Source of the DNA: Candidatus Omnitrophota bacterium
Lineage (GTDB): Bacteria > Omnitrophota > Gorgyraeia > Duberdicusellales > 4484-171
Length of the DNA stretch: 9,877 nt
NCBI GenBank assembly: GCA_023818995.1
Contig: JAMWDA010000052.1
Span: 1 to 9,877 of the forward strand
Direction: 5' to 3'
The translations under genes were made by a program, and so were the position numbers. The notes below the pieces were generated by a model. That model was not told the origin of the DNA, did no database searches, and was given only the letters and a program-made list of their open reading frames with translations. Of this stretch, positions 9,101-9,877 are shown in pieces. The number at the start of each line of letters is the position of its first letter. Within the stretch, counting starts at the first letter, position 1.

Positions 9101-9877
9101 TTAAAAACTTCTTTAAAAAATATTAGGCATGCTTATCTTGAGATCTTTGTTGCACCTAAATTTGGTTTGTCTACTTTTAATATTGAAATGTTAATAGATA
9201 AGATAAATTCATTAAAAGAACTATATAGACAAGGTTATTTATACACTACAACTGATTCTTATTTAGGTAATTTGATAGATGAAAGAGGAATTAGTTTAAG
9301 GGGATATCTAAAAATAAGTTTTGATTATTTAGCGCTTCTCCCATTATACATATTTAATACTTTTATTCCTTTTGGTTTAGTTTTTAAAGGTTTGGGGTTG
9401 GATAAGCAATATTTAATTTTTGCCAGTGTTTTAAATCGGTTACGTTGGGGCTTTTGGTCCTCTACTTTAGGTTTGGCTACAATTGGACTTGAAATAGGAG
9501 CAGCCCAGACTTTGGCAACATATACTGGAGGACCACTAGAAACATTAATTGGTCCTTGGGAAGGTTCTTCCACCTATCCTTATCCAATACTTGGGGTGGG
9601 TAATTATATAATTAGCACTGCAGAAAATTATTTAGATTTAGAGAGACAATTTGAAAGTGGAGTTTTCGCACCTATATTTGAGAAAGTAAAAGAAGTTAAC
9701 AAAAGAGAAATAGTTCGTAGAGAAATTTATTGGTTAAAACAACTTTTAAAACAACCTCTGGATGCATCAGCCCAAGGAAGAGAAAGAAAAGAGATCGATG
9801 GAGCTGTTAGAAGTTTTGGTGGGATAGATAGGTTTGCAAAGATAGATAATCCATTTAGTGTAGATGAAATTATAAAT
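2..9877 (+). CDS. Internal part of a giant multidomain protein (no start or stop in window)
   Basis: The frame beginning at base 2 is open for 3,292 codons to the end of the window. In DNA this AT-rich a chance open frame of that length is not credible, and the translation contains recognisable domains from end to end, so it is one real gene that continues on both sides. No internal ATG is marked by a ribosome-binding site or a break in domain order. Modules in order are: kinase-like, TPR, beta-rich, two HExxH peptidase-like, one decayed peptidase-like, PTS Enzyme I-like, HPr-like, PD-(D/E)XK nuclease-like, a second decayed peptidase-like, and a multi-pass membrane region. Serine-rich tags separate most of them. 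Giant proteins of tens of thousands of residues are known in Candidatus Omnitrophota, and this composite style fits them; the taxonomic call is inference. Overall function is unknown: possibilities include a membrane-anchored polyprotein or a predation or attachment factor. Confidence 0.97.
122..133 (+). other. Serine-tag linker 1 (KSSSSL)
   Basis: Residues 41-44 are four serines coded agt-agt-tct-tct, preceded by Lys and followed by Leu. The tag separates the tail of the upstream module from the kinase-like module. Confidence 0.7.
335..1010 (+). other. Protein-kinase / aminoglycoside-phosphotransferase-like domain
   Basis: The fold of eukaryotic-like kinases and APH enzymes, which move the gamma-phosphate of ATP, is suggested by ordered motifs. 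A beta-rich N-lobe leads to VLAALK, whose Lys155 is a candidate for the beta3 ATP-binding lysine. A hinge-like WYIEEFIPGP follows near residues 204-213. Then comes DIHGKNF, with Asp249 as the candidate catalytic base and Asn254 as a metal ligand, matching the D-[LI]-H-x-x-N loop of the APH/ABC1 type. VVFVDLG places Asp268 in the DFG position. The spacing from catalytic loop to DLG is normal. Residues before about 112 are helical and may be an N-terminal extension. The catalytic set looks complete, so activity is plausible; the substrate is unknown. A small-molecule, lipid or protein kinase are all possible. The family is called by motif only. Confidence 0.7.
1148..1168 (+). other. Serine-tag linker 2 (KRSSSSISS)
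   Basis: Residues 383-389 follow a basic QSKR and a polar, Asn/Lys/Glu-rich hinge. Serine codons are tct-tca-tcg-tct and tcg-tct. The tag divides the kinase-like module from the hydrophobic segment and TPR region. Confidence 0.7.
1226..1291 (+). other. Isolated hydrophobic segment, possible single membrane helix
   Basis: Residues about 409-430 read FRKILIGIMIGLSQL and run on to YYPAA. This is a basic pair followed by about 15 largely apolar residues and a small-residue end, resembling an internal signal or anchor sequence. If it spans the membrane, the kinase-like domain and the TPR region lie on opposite sides. It is short and contains Ser and Gln, so a buried helix or beta hairpin is also possible. 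Confidence 0.4.
1355..1765 (+). other. Tetratricopeptide (TPR) repeat region
   Basis: At least three helix-turn-helix units fit the TPR pattern. The first (from residue 452) has YEIGKQLREEGRYDEAIKFY. The second has AYAQKGDFTTALDELK. The third (residues 522-549) has YFNIGISFQNKEIFDRALEYF and ends in ASELN. The conserved Gly and Ala positions of the TPR consensus are present in each. Further helices up to residue 587 may be a fourth, degraded unit or a cap. TPRs are protein-binding scaffolds; the partner is unknown. The region sits between the hydrophobic segment and a beta-rich stretch. Confidence 0.8.
1810..2083 (+). other. Beta-strand-rich segment of unknown family
   Basis: Residues about 604-694 are rich in alternating apolar and polar residues and aromatics, for example TTYIYYKGTL, REFRIKYGEGFGIYLI, NIIILITPDGRF and RIRWEWN. 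These read as consecutive antiparallel strands with tight turns. I do not recognise the family. A Thr/Ser/Pro-containing hinge (TNQTTSPSLQKASED) follows, taking the place of a serine tag before the first peptidase-like domain. Confidence 0.45.
2141..2880 (+). other. HExxH metallopeptidase-like domain 1 (gluzincin-type motif)
   Basis: Residues 823-827 are HELLH, the zinc-binding and catalytic signature of zincin peptidases. Fourteen residues on comes LEEGMTAYL (Glu840/Glu841), matching the E-G-x-A-x-Y third-ligand helix typical of gluzincins. Upstream strands such as PFIFFIPKEI and GVIVFLIS fit the edge strands that precede the active-site helix. Downstream is an all-helical portion to residue about 960. 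All three expected zinc ligands are therefore present, so this copy could be active. The peptidase subfamily cannot be fixed by eye. Natural substrates could be cell-wall or prey proteins, or the giant chain itself; that is inference. The domain lies between a Thr/Ser hinge and serine tag 3. Confidence 0.7.
2897..2908 (+). other. Serine-tag linker 3 (KKSSSSII)
   Basis: Residues 966-969 are four serines coded agt-tct-tca-tct after a lysine-rich helix end. The tag separates the two HExxH domains. Confidence 0.7.
2930..3436 (+). other. HExxH metallopeptidase-like domain 2
   Basis: Residues 1120-1124 are HEFLH in the context FIHQHEFLHQQ. The acidic run DEEE at residues 1132-1135 lies 9-11 positions downstream and could supply the third zinc ligand. 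Upstream, VAYFDFN and KIIFNLD look like the edge strands seen in zincins, after a helical N-terminal part. At about 170 residues it is compact. The motif is intact, but the third ligand is uncertain, so activity is less sure than for domain 1. The sequence around the motif differs clearly from domain 1, which argues against a recent tandem duplication. Confidence 0.55.
3458..3466 (+). other. Serine-tag linker 4 (RASSSI)
   Basis: Residues 1153-1155 are three serines coded tct-tct-tct, flanked by Arg-Ala and Ile. Here all three codons are alike, unlike most other tags. The tag ends peptidase-like domain 2. Confidence 0.65.
3467..3850 (+). other. Degenerate peptidase-like module with altered HExxH helix
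   Basis: Residues about 1156-1283 lie between serine tag 4 and the EI-like module. Strands (KIRVIVKTS, EYILYVEKDYL) lead into a helix reading LQERLKVAGLSHQ, with QERLK at residues 1253-1257 and His1263 after GLS. The layout resembles a zincin helix H-E-x-L-H followed by GL-S/P-H in which both histidines of the motif have been lost. It would not bind zinc in the usual way. The resemblance to the HQLGALLGL helix at 7673-7699 (shared G-L then I-x-Q) suggests that the two derive from one module family. This is a pattern argument; an unrelated helical domain is possible. Confidence 0.35.
4481..4489 (+). other. Serine tag inside the enlarged EI N-terminal part (AAQSSSI)
   Basis: Residues 1494-1496 have the A-x-SSS-I look of the inter-module tags but lie in the expanded helical subdomain that normally docks HPr. 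It may mark the edge of an inserted helical piece. Confidence 0.5.
5723..5731 (+). other. Serine insertion in the EI barrel loop after VDR
   Basis: Residues 1908-1910 (DSSSNKFYQ) sit just after Arg1905, where normal EI has a short loop before HLYQP. The distance from this Arg to the catalytic Cys is 43 residues against 37 in E. coli EI, so the loop is about six residues longer. Confidence 0.55.
6056..6340 (+). other. HPr-like phosphocarrier module
   Basis: Residues about 2019-2114 have the length and strand-helix order of HPr, the small PTS phosphocarrier. GLIHFRPA places His2030 in the H-x-R-P-A motif, matching the phosphorylated His15 of HPr, with one extra residue before the His. VLVDIEVNGAVVEK fits the NG hairpin; the helix DLVSLLSIL and strand EEVYLIFYVEG fit the second half. 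The position of regulatory Ser46 appears to be Gln or displaced, so HPr-kinase control is unlikely. It follows the EI-like module directly, joined only by SVSSIE, so the two probably work as a donor-acceptor pair. The order EI then HPr is the reverse of multiphosphoryl transfer proteins, where HPr precedes EI. The call rests on motif and layout. Confidence 0.8.
6398..6418 (+). other. Serine-tag linker 5 (SVSSSSLSS)
   Basis: Residues 2133-2139, with serine codons tca-agt-tca-agt then tcc-agt, follow a glycine/asparagine hinge (GNGGLD). The tag separates HPr from the nuclease-like module. Confidence 0.7.
6419..7280 (+). other. PD-(D/E)XK nuclease-like domain
   Basis: Restriction-endonuclease-fold enzymes cut nucleic acid using a metal held by an acidic pair and an E-x-K strand. 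Here a helix EEAMGELVNALWF (residues near 2197-2209) is followed by SEVDFVLEV (Glu2229, Asp2231) and GDFELQDGIYLVECKT, with Asp2246 or Asp2251 and then Glu2257-Cys-Lys2259. A helix (KEDKLQYFKYPRVVKNL) and the strand RVVGIIFAFSG complete the usual alpha-beta core. All catalytic positions look present. The remaining residues up to about 2427 form an alpha/beta extension I do not recognise. Such cores occur in restriction, repair and polymorphic-toxin proteins. In this context a toxin or effector role is conceivable but unsupported. The core motif is well ordered; family placement is uncertain. Confidence 0.6.
7286..7303 (+). other. Serine-tag linker 6 (six serines)
   Basis: Residues 2429-2434 are coded tct-tct-tca-agt-agc-tct, followed by INS. 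This is the longest serine run in the window. The mix of four codons shows that it is not a slipped trinucleotide repeat. Confidence 0.75.
7304..7807 (+). other. Module with decayed metzincin-like helix (HQLGALLGL)
   Basis: Residues about 2435-2602 lie between serine tags 6 and 7. Helices and strands (DIIVVRGPP, KWIILNPSIFDFD) lead to a helix with IIIHQLGALLGLPEN. His2558 and the GALLGL run resemble H-E-L-G-H-x-L-G-L of metzincin peptidases, but the catalytic Glu is Gln2559 and the second His is Ala2562. If it descends from a peptidase it is inactive and would be a structural or binding module. Otherwise the likeness is chance in an amphipathic helix. Confidence 0.35.
7820..7828 (+). other. 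Serine-tag linker 7 (RASSSL)
   Basis: Residues 2607-2609 are coded agt-tct-tcc. It is the first of two tags bracketing a 29-residue basic, Ser/Leu-rich spacer that leads into the membrane region. Confidence 0.7.
7916..7924 (+). other. Serine-tag linker 8 (AASSSI) abutting the first membrane helix
   Basis: Residues 2639-2641 are coded tca-agc-tct and sit immediately before IVFFMLL, the start of the membrane region. Confidence 0.7.
7922..9530 (+). other. Multi-pass integral membrane region, about 8-10 helices
   Basis: Hydrophobic stretches by eye lie at about 7925-7981, 7985-8098 (long enough for one or two helices), 8138-8203, 8222-8305, 8615-8704, 8909-9010 (probably two), 9044-9106, 9329-9400 and 9461-9525. 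Three soluble helical loops interrupt them: 8325-8614, 8705-8905 (strongly basic, for example KKQNRKQK) and 9107-9328. By the positive-inside rule the basic loop is likely cytoplasmic. I do not recognise the family, and no transporter or glycosyltransferase signature was seen. The region would fix the giant chain in the inner membrane in the middle of the polypeptide, so modules before it would share one side unless the segment at 1226-1291 also spans. Confidence 0.75.
9531..9877 (+). other. Helical soluble segment running off the window
   Basis: After a Gly/Pro-rich turn (GGPLETLIGPWEG) the chain becomes charged and helical (AENYLDLERQFESG, VREIYWLKQLLKQ-like stretch). It ends in a flexible Gly/Ala/Arg part and remains open at the last codon. 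No family is recognised. The next module lies downstream of the window. Confidence 0.5.

Noticed and set aside
8899..9126. A + strand open frame of 75 codons in another frame
   Set aside because: It overlaps the membrane region of the giant gene out of frame, and its Ser/Phe/Tyr-rich sequence is a frame-shifted reading of hydrophobic codons.
2..9877. Use of a recoded stop codon (for example TGA read as an amino acid)
   Set aside because: No TAA, TAG or TGA occurs in the coding frame, and TGG is used for Trp throughout, so nothing calls for an alternative code.

Overview
The whole window is one uninterrupted stretch of coding sequence on the + strand. Reading in the frame that starts at base 2, I translated all 3,292 codons to base 9877 and found no stop codon. 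There is no credible start or stop in the window, so it is an internal slice of one giant gene. The DNA is AT-rich (roughly a third G+C by eye), with TTA-rich leucine and AGA-rich arginine codons, and the standard bacterial code applies. A single gene stringing unrelated cytoplasmic-type enzyme modules together with serine-tag linkers is most like the giant proteins known from Candidatus Omnitrophota (formerly OP3). That assignment is an inference from architecture, not from a marker gene.

Layout in order (residue = (nt+1)/3): the tail of an upstream module (2-121); a protein-kinase/aminoglycoside-phosphotransferase-like domain with an intact catalytic loop (about 335-1010); a hydrophobic segment (1226-1291); TPR repeats (1355-1765); a beta-rich segment (1810-2083); a first HExxH metallopeptidase-like domain (2141-2880); a second (2930-3436); a third module with a decayed motif (3467-3850); a phosphotransferase-system Enzyme I-like module with nearly all catalytic residues (3890-6046); an HPr-like phosphocarrier module fused right behind it (6056-6340); a PD-(D/E)XK nuclease-like domain (6419-7280); a module with a decayed metzincin-like helix (7304-7807); a long multi-pass membrane region (7922-9530); and a helical tail running off the end.

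Most module junctions carry a short Ser tag of the form [K/R/A]-SSS(S)-[I/L]. The tags mix TCN and AGY serine codons, which points to selection on the protein rather than a simple DNA repeat.

How the parts work together is not known. EI plus HPr could form a built-in phosphorelay. The peptidase modules could process the giant chain at the Ser tags, or act on prey or host material. The membrane region would anchor the chain. All of these are hypotheses. No RNA genes, mobile elements, CRISPR arrays, promoters or terminators were seen, and none is expected inside a gene.
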